Of a DNA stretch of 64,000 nucleotides, positions 47,601-61,069 are shown in pieces. The translations under genes and the position numbers were made by a program. This stretch comes from Pyronema omphalodes (lineage: Eukaryota; Ascomycota; Pezizomycetes; Pezizales; Pyronemataceae). The stretch is taken from the NCBI GenBank assembly GCA_024516155.1, contig JAJJXM010000020.1, positions 186,001-250,000 on the forward strand, given 5' to 3'. Position 1 is the first letter of the stretch. Every line of letters starts with the position of its first letter. The notes beneath the pieces are model-generated. The model had not been told where the DNA came from, made no database searches, and saw only the letters and a list, made by a program, of their open reading frames with translations.

Positions 47601-50600
47601 ATCCACCGCCACTTCCTTCTAGAAAACTCTAGGCAGAACGATGGGGATATTAAACAACAAAACTGACATGATGCTGTGGTACAGTGAGAGAAGAGCTCTT
47701 GAAGAACGATGTAAGTCCCTTAAACTGCCTTGTTTTGCGTTTGCTTGGGAACGTACTTCCCAGCTCTGTTTCAGACTTTCTAAGCCTTCTCTACCCGCTG
47801 GCAATCTTCCTTTTCCCTGCCAATCAAGACTAACGCACACCAGCCGCACCCCGTGTCGGTGCCGGCCAACTAAGGTTGCCCAATAAGCCGGTAGTTTACA
47901 CACCACCCGGTATGACGAAGAAAAGTGTGGAACATGATTTCGATATCAGTCCCAAGGCACTATTTCATGTTATGTTCGGAGAGAGGTCACCGGTTTTCAA
48001 GAATCTTTACTCACAGAGGAGAGACAAACCCGTTCACCAAGGTCACTGGAAGGAGCTTGAGAATGGAAAGATGAGGAGACAATTTGCTTACAGGGTTAGC
48101 AGTATTGATGTTTTTGGTATGTATTTCCCTGTGTTTATTGGAAGGATGGAAAGGAATGGTATGGACGGGAGGACCTACAGATAAAATCTAAAGGCGGACC
48201 ACCCTTTCAAAGGCGGACCGCTACCACCATCATGCAAGAACCAGCCTCCTACAGTCTTCAACGGGGTTGCCTAGGAGGGGCTGGTTGTATGGCATCGGAT
48301 GATGTGGCGTGGGGTGAGGTGTTTTAACGGGTTGTTTTGGAAATGGGATGAATGGGGCTGACACAAGACAACAGGACGCGCTAGAAGAGCGGATGTCGTG
48401 GATCATCAAACTATTGATAAACAGGAAGATCATTTGTGAGTTTCCCGAGAGCCTGCTGAAGTTTTCCTTGCCAGCTTCTTTCCCCTTGTATTCCCCCACT
48501 TTTTCAAGTCCACTGGGGCTTTAGGAGGGTTACCATACATGTTGCAGCTCTGCTTTGGATTCGTCGGGAATATCAGGATTGTTACAGGTCTACCATGGAT
48601 CCGCAACGGATCTACCGGGTTTCTCTGTATGCCTTGGTTGGCAACCATCTACCGGTGCCTGTAGATGTTTATTGGATTTACCAGGTTTTCCAGACCTGTT
48701 AGGTTTGCTGGCAAGCCATCTCAGAATCTTCTAGTGCTTCTGCAGCTGTTAAATTTGCTGGACTGCTGGTCGTTTAGAAGCCTCTGTGGGGCTGTCATAT
48801 TCGCTGGCAACCCAACGGTCTGGTAAACCTACTAGAAAACGTATCGCACCACTGGTCTGTCAAGGCTTCTTTGGTTCTACCGTTACTTGCCGCTGCTTCT
48901 AGTGCTTCCATTGCATCCGGGGCTGGAAATGTCAGACTCGTTGGCAATCCGAAAATCCGACCAGACATCTTGAAAGCTTGCCACACATCTACAGGCCTTC
49001 CCACAGCCTGGAACATGAGCTGTTCAGCTTGGATGTCTCTAGAAACCCCCGAAAACGATGGCGCCCCCTGAATCCTTGCACATATTTTCCTACCAGCATC
49101 ACTTGTTTTCACATTACTGATGGAATGCTCCACACAGATGCTACGTAGTAACAGACACCAAAACCCCCTGGCATCTACCCCACAGGGCAGACTTCGTAAT
49201 GGTCTCAAAAATCGTTATCACCCATGTGGCGAAATCCAAATGTCGCCTGAGCATCTGGACAAGAGTAGTTTGGTTTAAGGACCCTAAGTTTTCTAAAGGT
49301 GCGTTGGAAGGTGCTGTAAGCACTTAAAAGTTTTCCCTGACTCCGGTTTTCACTTTTATCTTCGTGTGTTTGGCTGGGAAGGTTGGATGGGGCTACTCCT
49401 TGGGCTCTGGTCTCGTTTCCTGGCGGATCAGAGTTTTCCAGGTGTTTGCTAGTCTGGCCTCATTCTAGCAATCCCAAAAATTTCTGGATGTTCGCCTGGG
49501 CTGCTGCATGTTCCTTGCAGGTCTTTATTTGGCCAGGTTCATTATGGATCACAACTGCTGCCTAGCATAGAGGGACTCGAAATCTTTTCCTGGTGGGAGC
49601 GAAAATAATTTTCCTAGGCAAACCAGCAGTAGGAAGTGAGATTCCTACGCTCGATGAGGTGCAGCTGGTATGAGGTGTAAAAAAGGATAGACGTTTCGCC
49701 TTGCCGCCGGTGGTGGTTGTTGCTGGTGGCAAGACGCAAAGTCAGTTCTTGGCTTCTGTTTTTTGACGGGGAGAATTTGCTTTTTTTTGAGAAAATCTCA
49801 CTCGAGTCCTGGGCATAATTTTCGGGTCCCTTAGCATTGCGACTAAGACGTTTTGCATGAATCCTATATTTTTGCTCCCTTCCGGTCCCCCACCCCCCCG
49901 ACTTGACTTCCCTGTCCCTGGATATCACTCCCAAGTCACAGAATATCCAGTCCTTTTTCTTCTCTTTGTATTTCTTGTTTAGCGGAATAACACAGGAGAT
50001 AACCTACAGGTCTCTAGAGCCGTTATAATGGTTACTAATATTTCTCCTAACAGGCATCGTTCAGAAACAAGCCCTCGAAGACCTAGAACACGACGCACTG
50101 GACCTAAGCGACATCGTCACCGAAGCGGTAGCCAAACTTATGTCTCAAAAACAACCCAACGCAATTACCATGTTTGGACCCATCGGCGGCGAACATTCCC
50201 CCAGCGAAGACCACTCAGCCTCTACTCAACTTAGTGGTCTCACCCCTGCCGCTATAGACGCACTCTCCGCGTTCGTTGGAGAAACTGGCAATGGTAGAAC
50301 TAGCCTTGCTCGTAAGCGCATGAGCCGAGCACCACCCAGTAGTGCACATGCTACACGACCCCATCCCAATCACCGCGTTTCAAGGCTTCTCGCCCCTAGA
50401 ATCCCAATTAAACAACACCGCTTATCACAAATGCTTTGGGAAAACTCGCTCTCCTGGGCGGAATCAACTATAAGCAATATTTTTACCCTTCTTTTAGCCG
50501 CCGTTAAAACTGGCTTCAGTATTGTCACGGCACACCGCCTCTTGATCCTTGCTCTGGGTTTGTCAGTGGTTGCCAATATGAGCTTGACGACAAGGGCATC

Positions 50601-51150
50601 AAGAGCTTTCTGGTCTGAACGAAGAGCGGCAAAATTTTTAGATCAGGTGGGCGTCAAACCGGATGGTATCATGAGCCGTGCCATCACCGTTATTGATCTC
50701 AATGAAGCTATTGCTCCTAGAGTTAATCTCAACACACTAGACTCCTTTGGGTCTCTCAGCTACAAGGGGGGCAATGCCGCGGCTGGTAATGGCGGAAATA
50801 GCACTGGTCGCTGTGCGGCGAAGTTTTGGCACTCGCCGTCGATATTGGCGGGACAGGAAAAGCTTGGTGTGGTAAGACATGATTTGGTGGTTGCTATCCG
50901 CATGGTGAATTCTATGGAGAAGGATATGGTGAGAGCAGAATGGGAGCGTTGGGTAGTGGGTGAGAGGAGACGGTGTACCATGGTACGCCGGGTATTAGGT
51001 GAAAGAATCATGGAGATTGAAGATGGGGATAGTGAGAACACTGGATTAGGAGGGTTGGGAATGGAGGGATTGGAGGAGTATTGTGATGATTGTTCTAAAG
51101 CTGCCGAGAAGCTGGGAATAGAAGAAGGAAGAGGGTTGGAGACGGTGTAA
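44698..51150 (+). CDS. SIP3: BAR-PH-GRAM-like-VASt sterol-transfer protein (SIP3/LAM family)
   Basis: Homologue of yeast Sip3/Ysp1 (Lam3/Lam1), ER-anchored proteins that move sterol at ER-plasma membrane contacts. I read ten exons: 44698-44726, 44836-44978, 45058-45275, 45364-46915, 47018-47585, 47637-47710, 47844-48116, 48375-48435, 49138-49298 and 50054-51150, giving 1391 aa with every junction in frame. Order: BAR (about 10-270); PH (KQGWLF..RRWFFL, about 298-402); a Ser/Pro/Gly-rich linker; a GRAM/PH-like part (FRMLFPGAKDKLVLL-VFRAHW..PGRCFVTERTIYFYSHYVG); VASt sterol-binding domain (about 890-1065; FDISPKALFHVMFGE, RADVVDHQTID, CYVVTDTKTPWHLPH, VITHVAKSKC); and one C-terminal membrane segment (LLILALGLSVVANM, about 1187-1205). 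Three introns in the VASt part are 258, 702 and 755 nt, while the others are 51-133 nt. The weakest junctions are the 51-nt intron at 47586 and exon 6. Confidence 0.9.
48436..49137 (+). other. 702-nt intron of the SIP3-like gene with degenerate internal repeats
   Basis: The intron has consensus ends (GTGAGT, CACACAG) and is far longer than most introns here. It contains several copies of a TTGCTGGCAA-like word (near 48635, 48702, 48753, 48800 and 48938) and two of CTAGTGCTTC (48731 and 48899), irregularly spaced. Both flanking exons match the VASt family, so the intron is real. No ORF with known similarity lies inside. Confidence 0.7.
49299..50053 (+). other. 755-nt intron of the SIP3-like gene
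   Basis: The ends are GTGCGT and CTAACAG, splitting a Gly codon between FSK and IVQKQ. The content is T/G-rich at first, with a C-rich patch near 49890. No coding sequence was recognised. Confidence 0.7.
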
Positions 51151-51350
51151 GGCTTTGTGATATCGCGGAATTGTAGAAAGAGGAAGGAAATAGATGATAC
51201 CAATTGCGCTTTTGTTTTGATTTAGGTATATATACCCTTTTTTGATGTAAGGAGATGTGGTTTTTGATATGGAAGGATTGGATTTGAGCGTTGTATCTTT
51301 TTTTTACATAGTAGGGCATTTGCATAATGAGTTGTGTGGGGAGGGGAGGA

Positions 51351-51396
51351 GAGGGGGTGAAGGGAGGGGAGGAGAGGGGGTGAAGGGAGGGGGGGG
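51351..51396 (+). repeat. 23-bp GA-rich unit, two copies
   Basis: A GGGGAGGAGAGGGGGTGAAGG-type unit occurs twice in tandem just downstream of the SIP3-like stop codon and is followed by poly-G-rich sequence. It is probably within or beside the 3' UTR. Confidence 0.7.
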
Positions 51397-54300
51397 GGTG
51401 GGGGGTGGGGGAAGTTGAGGATACCATCCATATGTTCTGTTAAAATTTACATTTAAAATTAAAGCAAGAGTTCTGAATTTCAAATCTACAACCACATTTG
51501 GGTTTTTTTTTTTCCGTTCTTTTTCGTCTTCCTGTCACGATATGAGCTATGTTACTCTGAGCTTTCAAATCAGTATTGTCTAATTTTAATACCTGCTTTA
51601 TAATACAATTACCCGCCCACCCACCCGCTGGCTGGCTGGCTGGCTGAAATGTTTATAAATCTCGAAATCTAGAAATGGGATCTAGACATCTAGAAATAGT
51701 GCCTGCTGTTTATATACCTGGAGACTAGATTCTTCGCTTACTCATTCAGTCAGGAATTAGGAACTCGGAATTAGGAATCAGGAATTAGCAATCATGAGTT
51801 GTAAGCTGTAATCTTTGATTCTGGGTGAGATAGTAACGAGGAAGGAATAAGAGGGGATTTGGAAGGGATGGAATGGTTGATTTGTTGTTTATTATGGATT
51901 ATGAATATAAAGGAATACGGAGGTCAAGGAGTGTGGTGATGAAAGGATTCAGACTAGAGTATAGGGCATTGGGGATAGGGGATAGGGGACTGGGGACTGG
52001 GGACTGGGACTGAGGGCTGGGGAGTGGGTTGAAGGATGATGTTGATATCGTTGGAAACGGGAAAGTGGTCGAGGATGGGAATGGGGATGGAAATGGAGGA
52101 TGGGGATGGGGATGGAAGATATGGGAGTTTCTGGTATGAATGCTATGGTATGTTGTATTGAGGTTCACGGAGAATTGGAGAGAAAAAAGAATTCAGAGGG
52201 ATTGTAAAAATGATTGATACAAAAACTTTTTTATAGAAGTTGATGTGTTTATGTGGCGTTTTTTTTTCAGTGCTCTTGTTAGTGGGATTGATGGGGGATT
52301 CTTTAGAATTCGTCACGTGAATTAGGAAAAAGAAAAAGAAAGGGAAAATAAGAAATCTGAGTGATTTATTACAATTTGCATATATGTGAAGAAATGTTTA
52401 TTAGATCTACAGCTATTAGCTTGTATAGATTCAGTGTAACATATTTTTTGTTTAAACCTCAGTTTACATGTAATTGAGTACACTCGGAAGATCTAGATCA
52501 TTCAGTGCACTGTGATCTGTTGCATCTGGTTTGTTAATCGCTAATTGTAACATCTATCGATCTTACCGCGCGCCCTGATTCCGTATTCCTCAATAATTAC
52601 CGCCCGCACTGGCTTCTGAGTTCCATTGTCTATTATGAAGCCGCAGATCAACCGATATCTAGCTAGCTAGCTTACTACAGTATTCTCAATAATAGCTATC
52701 ACAGCAAACCGGTAGCCAAAAAGAAGACCACGCAAAGTCAGCTTCCGATTGCCTGGATTCGGTAAATATCACAAAACAGGTGGTTATAGCATGTAATATG
52801 TATCGTGTGATGATACTTGAAACGAGAATTGGGAATTGAGATATCCGCAGCCGCCGGGAGTAATGATTTCGGATCAAGATAGCTAGCCGACTGGCTGGGG
52901 TGGATTATACACTTGTTTATCCCACGTGATTTATGGACTACGAGTCTACGACGGGGAGTTCTGGTTGGGTTTAAGTGGGGTTGTCTGGCTAGGAAAGTGG
53001 TGGTTATGAGATGCATAGGAATCGGGCACGGGGAAGTGTGAGATTGTTGTTTAAGGGCTTGAAAGTTGAATGATGAAGTAATATGGCAGTCTTGGGGTAG
53101 ATCTTGGGTGAGAATGGCTAACAGTGGGGGTTTCTTCTGTTGTGTTTGATAGGTTTATCATTTGTATCTATGGAAGACAATGAACGGTGTTGATAAACTT
53201 ACATACATAGCTTGAAGACTATGTGGCTAATGTCTAGTGACGTTGTTACAATTCATTACCCGTTACTCTTTTCTCACTCTTCAGTAAACCGTAATAAAAG
53301 ATGAACAAACCCCCAGGTCACAAACAAATAAACCCACTCAATACCAGTATCCTAAAACATCTACAAACAGCACTCGTCAGATCTACAATCCATTTGCCGC
53401 CGGTAATTGAGCATTCCCAACATCCTACCATCCTAACAATTCCAAGGATTATCAACAGAGACTACAGTACCATAAGCCAGAAACTACGTAGGCAGTATGT
53501 GAAAAAGTGAATGAATAACAAACCCTCGTGATGAAACCTGAAACGATTACTCCTGATTCCTTCTTCTATCGTTATCCAAAGCAGCGAAGCAGCGGGATTA
53601 CTTCCTTCTAAGGATGGCCGGTGTGCATATATAGCTAGTACAATTCACCTTCTAGAGCTTGAGAACTAGGCAATGTTATCCCCCTTCTCTCAAAAGAGAC
53701 CCCCTCCCTCCACCCCCCCCTCAAAGAAGCAGCGACACAACATAATCAGAATAAAGCAAAAACAAAGCAACGACAACAAAAACAACAATAGCCTTAAAGA
53801 GTATACCGATATAACCGCTGAGCGCTGAATGTTTTCGATAAGAAATGTGGCTATACATACATGCAGATATGATTGCGCCACAATGTCAAGTGCAAAAAAG
53901 CCCTTTGACCAGAAACGAAAACCATTGGGAAACTTGAAACACCTCCTACGGTGTTTGAGATGTTTAAGATGGCTGAAATGGTTAAGATGTCTTAAATTAC
54001 CCTGGTTTGTCGAGTGTGTACCTGTGTTAGGATAGGGCTTATACACATCAAGTGGGGTATCGATATCAGGTTGTACCTGAATACCCACGCATGTCGATTC
54101 GATTCGGGTCTCGGATCGGTCCGTCGCCGGTCATAGATATTGGCTACTAGATAATTGCCAAGCTGCCAAAGAGGTTTAGTCTTAAACAACTAACAGTGCG
54201 TGTTTACCGGATCACTAGCAGGTATGTAGTGTTACTTTCTAGATCTATAGTGTAGCATATGGCGCCATACACGGTATATCTTAAAAGTTAAAACCGGTAG

Positions 54301-57300
54301 ACTATTTACAATATCACCCCAATCTAAAACATGCATTTACAAGTTAACGTTTTATTGTTTTACTTACCAACTCAACACATCTCGAAACACAATCCAAAAC
54401 CTCTGAGCTCTCCTGCATCTTCAATAGCGATTGAACTTCATAAACAGCAAGAATCATCATCATCACAATATCAACCCAAGTTTCATGACCTCTGTATGAT
54501 GAGTCTATGCATAATTTCTATATCAATCACCACTCGGTATATAATTCAGTTTTCAGAACTTTTAACTACTAAATGTACGTAAAAATTGTCATGTGTCTTT
54601 GACTAGCCTACTAGGCCAGGTCTTATTTCGCCCCACCTCATAACCTTATGACTGAATCAAGTAATCCAACTCCGAGATTGCGGGAGTCTGATACGTATAC
54701 CTGTTGCTTACCCCTTGATGTTTTGCATTGCCTTAGATGGGGATCTATAGAACTGGAGAATGGGGTGGAGTTAATGGGGGTTGATATTATGCACTAAAGT
54801 AATAAGGTACATAGCCCAGCTACAACGGTGAGATATGGACAAGATAATCAACATTACATATGATAGCCGCAGATAATTCAAGAATATCCGATACAGAAAA
54901 GCCACTATCTAGTATCTTATACTCATTAACCTTTCCTTATTCCCTTAGTCTCTGTCAATCATTTACTTCGAAACAGAACCCAAAGCTCAAGGCGTTATGA
55001 GACTTATGCGCTGACTATCAATACTACATAATCGATAACCACCAGAAGAACTTTTGGAAGAAACATTTTGAAACGCAACACGCGCAGATATTCATCGTAA
55101 CCTCATGAAGACTAGCCCCAATAGTTATGGTTATGCATGTATGCTTACAAGCTAGTCACAGACACCCAGCCCGCGGGCCCCTAGCTTTGTATGTATGTAT
55201 GCACGCGTGCAGATATATAGCTAGTAACTGTAACGAAAATTCGCCACTGAAAGATAATATTCTTCAGATTCTCTATTTGCAGACAACTTGCATTATTTGT
55301 ATATAGATATCCCCCTGAGTTTATTGGTGAAGAATTGTATCGGTGACGTTGAGACTGTGAAAATCAGTAGAACTTACCGGCGGCACCGGCGTTGCATGCA
55401 TAGCTTTTGTCAATTAAAGATTGATTATGCTGTTGATGAATTCTGTTATGTCATAGAGATTCTGGTATCGGATTATTGCAACATGGAGAATTCCATTAAA
55501 TATAGAATATTGAATTACAATATGAAAACAGGTGACAGATTGAAGCAAATGAATTTATTAATGATATTGTAACATATATATGCATGATCTGAAACCCCAT
55601 CTACTGTAGCATAATGCATCAGTATCTTGGTATGGTACAATATGGTGAGAGGTACGGACACGCGAGGTCGGTTTGCAATGAATGCATGAATTGTGTATGG
55701 TTATTGTATGTATGCTACATCTAGATAGCACGGTGATAACTTTGGTGGGGTAAATAGCCGAAGAAAGAAAGAAAGTTAACCGGCCGGAGAATGACGCGAT
55801 AAGCGGATAAGCGGGGGATGTAATGTAGGTCACGCCTGAAGATGTTACGCCTGGAGATAATAATGTATGTATGTAGTTTTATATCTCAATGCTCAAAGGT
55901 CATATAATTGATTGTCTAATTTTAAGCTTAATATTATGATATGCAGTGAACCAGCAGATCAAGGCCGGGGAAGTTGAAACTCAGCTAACGCCACTTTGCG
56001 GCTGGAGAAGTAAAGCATCATTTTAATCAATGCGTTTGAATGCGTTGTTAAAATTTTGATACATATCCTGCAGAAAAATATTCCAAAGGCATTCTCCGTG
56101 TGGCAAAAATTCAATTCAATGCTATACTAGATTCTTCATGATAAAAACAGAATTCATCATCATCAGCAGCAGAAGCAGCAGCGGCATGAATTTTGAATCG
56201 ATGGAAGTTATGCATGCAATGGCTCTGATCGGCACCGGTAAGTTCACCTGATTTCTCCTGAGTTTTACTGTAACATGTTCACCGATATGCAAGTTATGCA
56301 AGTAAGAAACTCAAGCGTACATACATCCTCAGAACCTCTCAATAGGTTCATTAAGCGAGTCTAACGCCTAAACCACTCCATATGATAATGCGCATATATG
56401 CAAGTAAGAGGTAAGAGACTAAGAGGTACGAGGTACAGCCGTATAAGAGCGCACCGCTTAACTTCATCAACCTGCTAAGCGCACATTCCCATTCGGACGG
56501 TGTGTACAAATCGGGTATAGGTTATCTTAAATTTCAATATCAACCGGCACCGGCTTTACGATCTTGATCAGATACATCAGAAATCGGATTAGATGCTAGC
56601 TGGTTAAGTTAAAAACGGACCGGACGGAGATCGTATTACCGCTTTACCGCCCGTCTGCCACGCTATGTCGCTACGCTTACATCATATCGATATCGATATT
56701 GTTGATATCGATATTCACTCGGAATTTTTACTGATGTAGAAATTACTGATATGACTATATGGAATATGATTGGGTGGTTTTACTCGTCGTATTGACTTCA
56801 TTGAGCATGCGGAAGTGCTTGCTTGTTTGCTAAGCCACATTTACATCTACATCTTCATAGTTCACCGGACCGGCAACTAGTAAATAGCTAGATTGACAGC
56901 TGCGCAGATCAAACAACCGCCGCGCTTACATGACATTACATCCGCTCGATACGGTTCGCATTCCCCGTAGCTAAGCTCTAGGAAAATATTACCTGTAAAG
57001 TTTACTATCAGCAACCAAACCATGTTCTTTTTCCCGCTGTCAGTAAAATGTGTTATGTATGCTTGATGTATCAGATCAGATCTAGCTAGCTGAAAAGATA
57101 TCAGTATCTTTATCCATATCCATATCCATATCCATATAGTTCACCGGTGATGTCTTTGGATGGAAATGATCATGAACGATAATACGACACGATACGATAT
57201 GGGATACTAGCTGAAAAATCTGCCGCGCGCCCCTCAGTACCCCTCCGGTTCGTTTCGCTTACGATAGCTGGCTGCTGAAGTTATCATGACCATTGACAGT

Positions 57301-58514
57301 AGCTTTCTTTCCTGTCTTGTCTTGTCTTAGTCACCGGTGCGGTTACTGATTGATGATATCAATTATTTGTTTTATGTTTCAGACCGATGCATAATATTCT
57401 TCGATATGCGATAAGTTCCGGATGTATGATGTTTCCTATTCGTATCTTTCTATCATTATGATAACGTTCGAAGAATTTATGACAAAAGAAAAGAGAAGAA
57501 GAAACAAGAAACAAGACATCTTCAATCCTCCGTATCTCCTTCGCCTGATAATCTCATCTGCATCAGGTACATCAGATGCATCAAATCCTTTTCTTTCGCC
57601 ACATCAAAAACAAAATATACCCGCCAACAGGCGCCCAGTATTAAGAATCGAATATACTCTCCCAACGCCATATCCGCTCTTCGCAAAGAAAAACAAAAAA
57701 ACAAAAAAATATTGTTTGGTAATCGATTGTTTCATCATCCGTCGTGGGTTGTCGCGATAGACAGATATGGTGGTATAGTGATATCAAGGTTGCCCATTTA
57801 GTCGCGTGCATTCATGATCGGAAAGAAAAAAAAAGGTGACCTGCATCTGCAAGACTGCAAGACTGCAACGGAACACTGTCGTCGTGTCTGCTTAACCCTG
57901 TTTAATCCCCTGCGCCATCCCTGTCTAGCCCACCAACATCCCTACCCGCCCTGCAAACCCCAGTCCCCAAATCTAAAAATATCCCCAACGCTATCCTTGA
58001 TATACCATTCATACAAGCATATTCCCCGTCTAAATCTTGTAACCGAAGCTTGGCATGCAAGAGAAGCTTGCTGCATGTATGGTACACCAGCACCACCAGC
58101 ACCATCATCCATAGCCCTTGTCTACCGCCGGTCCGCTCCTACCTTGCGCAATGCAGATGGAGGTGTGGATGATGGTGCTATTTTTAGAATTGTAGGTGCT
58201 TGAAACGCGGGTGTGGGTTGTAACTTACATGTACTGTAGCTAGTAACTCTGCTGCTGCGGTAATGTAGAAAGAAAGGGAAGAAGGATGGAAGGATGGAAA
58301 GTTATCGTATGCTGTATGTATGTATGTCTGTAGTAAAAAATAATAATAATAATATATTATACAGCCGCACTGCACCGCACTGCACCGCAGAACAACAAGG
58401 GGTAATAATTCTGAAACGAAACAAAAAGAAAACAAAAAGTAAGTCAAACAAAAAGTCAAAAAGTCAAAGATCAGAAGTCTAAGCCACCTAGGGGTATTGT
58501 TTCCGTGCTGCATG

Positions 58515-58540
58515 TAAGTAAGTAAGTAAGTAAGTAAGTA
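58515..58540 (+). repeat. (TAAG)n microsatellite
   Basis: About six perfect copies of TAAG/GTAA. Simple repeat. Confidence 0.85.
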
Positions 58541-59039
58541 AGGTACGAGCCACCGATCTAAAAGCAAGCGCTGTGGCGGTACCTTTTTTCAAAACGAAAC
58601 GGAGGAGTATACTGGTTCTGGCGTAGTAGTTCTGTTATCGTTTATTCCTCCGAGATCTTTGGAGATGGATTGTGATAACATTATGTCACTTTTTTGAAGA
58701 ATGGCTACGGAAGATGGGAGATGAACCGGCGATGCAATGCTATGCACGAGGTAATTGTATTTGGTGAAGTAATACGCAAAGAAATCCGAAGTAATAAGAT
58801 ACAATGTTTTACGTACACATAATGATTATCACTATAATCATGATCAGAAAAAAATATTTGTTTTGTTCATCATACCTCATCTTTATGAGTTACAAAAATA
58901 GCAACAAGATTCTTTTTCCTTCGATTGATTGATCAAAAAACTTCGACCCGAGAGTGCGTGCAAAGGAGGATTGTTTAGATGTTGTCAAAACAAATAATGA
59001 TATTGTACATGTTGTACATGATACATGATACATCTTTGC

Positions 59040-59410
59040 ATGTGGCACGACTGTGGCGGTACCGGCGTGATATGGTGGGGTGGGGTGGCTAGTGACTTGG
59101 TAGTTACTAGTGACTTAATACATAGTGGAGGAACCATTGTGATAGCAGTATTGCATGTGGATTCCTAGCCCGCGATACTAGGTCACCGATATCAATATTC
59201 CCACGGACTAGCCAATTTCCTACTTTGCCGTGTACATACAAACGCCGTAAGAAATCTGGTACGGAAACGTACAAACGTATGAATGTACGAACCAACAAAA
59301 CAACCGGCGGCTCATGAGATTGGGGTAAAGAGATTTAGAGGTTCAGGAAGTTGGAAGCTGGAACAAGCCATGACAAATCAATGTTTACATACGTCTGTAG
59401 CTAGATAGAT
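59040..59410 (+). repeat. Noncoding duplication, left copy
   Basis: Shares a colinear series of short matches with 61070-61570: GACTGTGGCGG-ACCGG, GGCTAGTG, ATAGTGGAGGAA, CAGTATTG, ACAAACG, AACAACCG, GTT(T)CAGGAA, GAACAAGCCAT and AATCAATG. The order is kept although spacing differs. No ORF is preserved between the copies. Confidence 0.6.
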
Positions 59411-59892
59411 ATCTGAATAGATCTAGTTGTAATAAATTCAATATTGTGATGGTTGAAAATTTTTTGTAGCTTCTTTGTAAACCACGAACGCCCCACTCGA
59501 CGAATTACGTTAGAAAGATATATGAACATCGAGTAATTCCTGTATGACATTACAGTTCGACTGTACATAAAACTACAGACGTTAATTTTAGTCTCACAGG
59601 GGTCACTTGTTTCATGTTTCACGTTTCATGTTACCGTTGTCAACCCACCCGCCTATGGTGTTATTCCCTACCAAGACATCGTGGCTGCGGGAGTCCGCGG
59701 TAGTTGCGGGTTCGCTAGATGGAAATACGCTAGATTATCAAGCGACCGGTTTACCCTGGGGCCTGACCTGGATTAGCCGGCTTTGGAGTTTAGGTTTTAA
59801 CAGTGGAAGAAACCCACCAACTAATCCAGCAAGGGAAAAGTGGGGATGAGGGGAAGTAACTTTCAAGAAGCTGCTTAGCTTAGCTGGCTTGA

Positions 59893-59952
59893 CGAAATCC
59901 TATGAAGCCCGATGAAATCCGATGAAGTCCAACGAAGTCCGATGAAGTCCGG
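59893..59952 (+). repeat. 10-bp GATGAAGTCC tandem repeat
   Basis: About six imperfect copies (GATGAAATCC, AACGAAGTCC, GATGAAGTCC). The preserved 10-bp spacing with point changes indicates an old tandem array. Confidence 0.8.
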
Positions 59953-61069
59953 CATGTCCCCAACTCTCCATAAAGTGGCAAAGTCATAATATTACCGCGT
60001 TTATTACCAAATCAAATTTTTATACATATTATACATATTTCTAATGCCAATAAATACCGTCGATCAGTAGTCGCCCGCTAAAACATAATTCACGCCTTTA
60101 TCCGCCGTTTATTCTTGGGTGACCTTTAAAGACCGAAGAGTGAAGATCAGGTACGCGATCTCTAGGATTATATCCATTATCCATGCGTGCATGCATTGCT
60201 GCACTGCCGGCTTTGCTTGCTTGCTTGCTTTGGTGTGTGTGTGTGGTGTAAAATCATCAGGTCCATTAATTAACATGAAACAAAGGCACACCCACACACA
60301 CTACCATTTATTTTCTCCAGTTCTGTATCGAGTTGCGGCTCCATATACTGTAGAGAAATATTTTATGTAATACAATATGATGATGATGATGATGACGATG
60401 ATGATGACGGCGATGGTGGGGTGTAGAGTTGCGTGCGTACCTGGATGCCTAGCAGCTAGGCTAACACTACATACGCTGCATATGCCACATCAAGCATCTA
60501 AGCATACTGTACATACATACATACAGCTTGGCTCCTTGACTTAAGCTACATACGTTAAATTCATCATGCATGAACCATGGTGCTTCTGTACAGTCGTGTA
60601 TGATGCAGCTTTGACCTTGGTACGCTAGTGGGTGTAGATTACTAGGGCTTTTCGTTATCGTGATTGGGTGGGTGCTTGGGTTTTGAGATCTGATGGTTGC
60701 GGAGTTTTTTTGTTGATGAAGATGAGGATGAGGATGGGGATGAGGTAAGAATCAAAGCGGCTTTTTGCTAGTGGGGCTAGGATATCGATGTTGATGTAAG
60801 ATATGTAAGTGTGATATCCGGGGTTAAAATGTATATGGAGAGAGGGAATAATCTATCTGTAAAATGTATATATAAGAATTAATTAGAGCAGAGCTTGATT
60901 ACTGCCGATCGGGAATCCGAAGAAATGGATGATCGGTCAGCAGGGGAAAAGTAAAAAAGAGGTCCCGCTGATGATAGCGACATATGATGGTGGGTATGTT
61001 ATGCTATTCAGAAGTCTGCATGCATACATCACAAACGCAACATATTGGCATACATATGTCGTTTCTGCA

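Noticed and set aside
47586..47636. In-frame TAG at 47620 as a nonsense mutation in the SIP3-like gene
   Set aside because: A 51-nt intron with GTATGA and GGCAG ends removes it and keeps frame with the following exons.
54080..54180. Possible tRNA near a GATTCGATTCGGG word
   Set aside because: No matching T stem, anticodon stem or acceptor arm was found around it.
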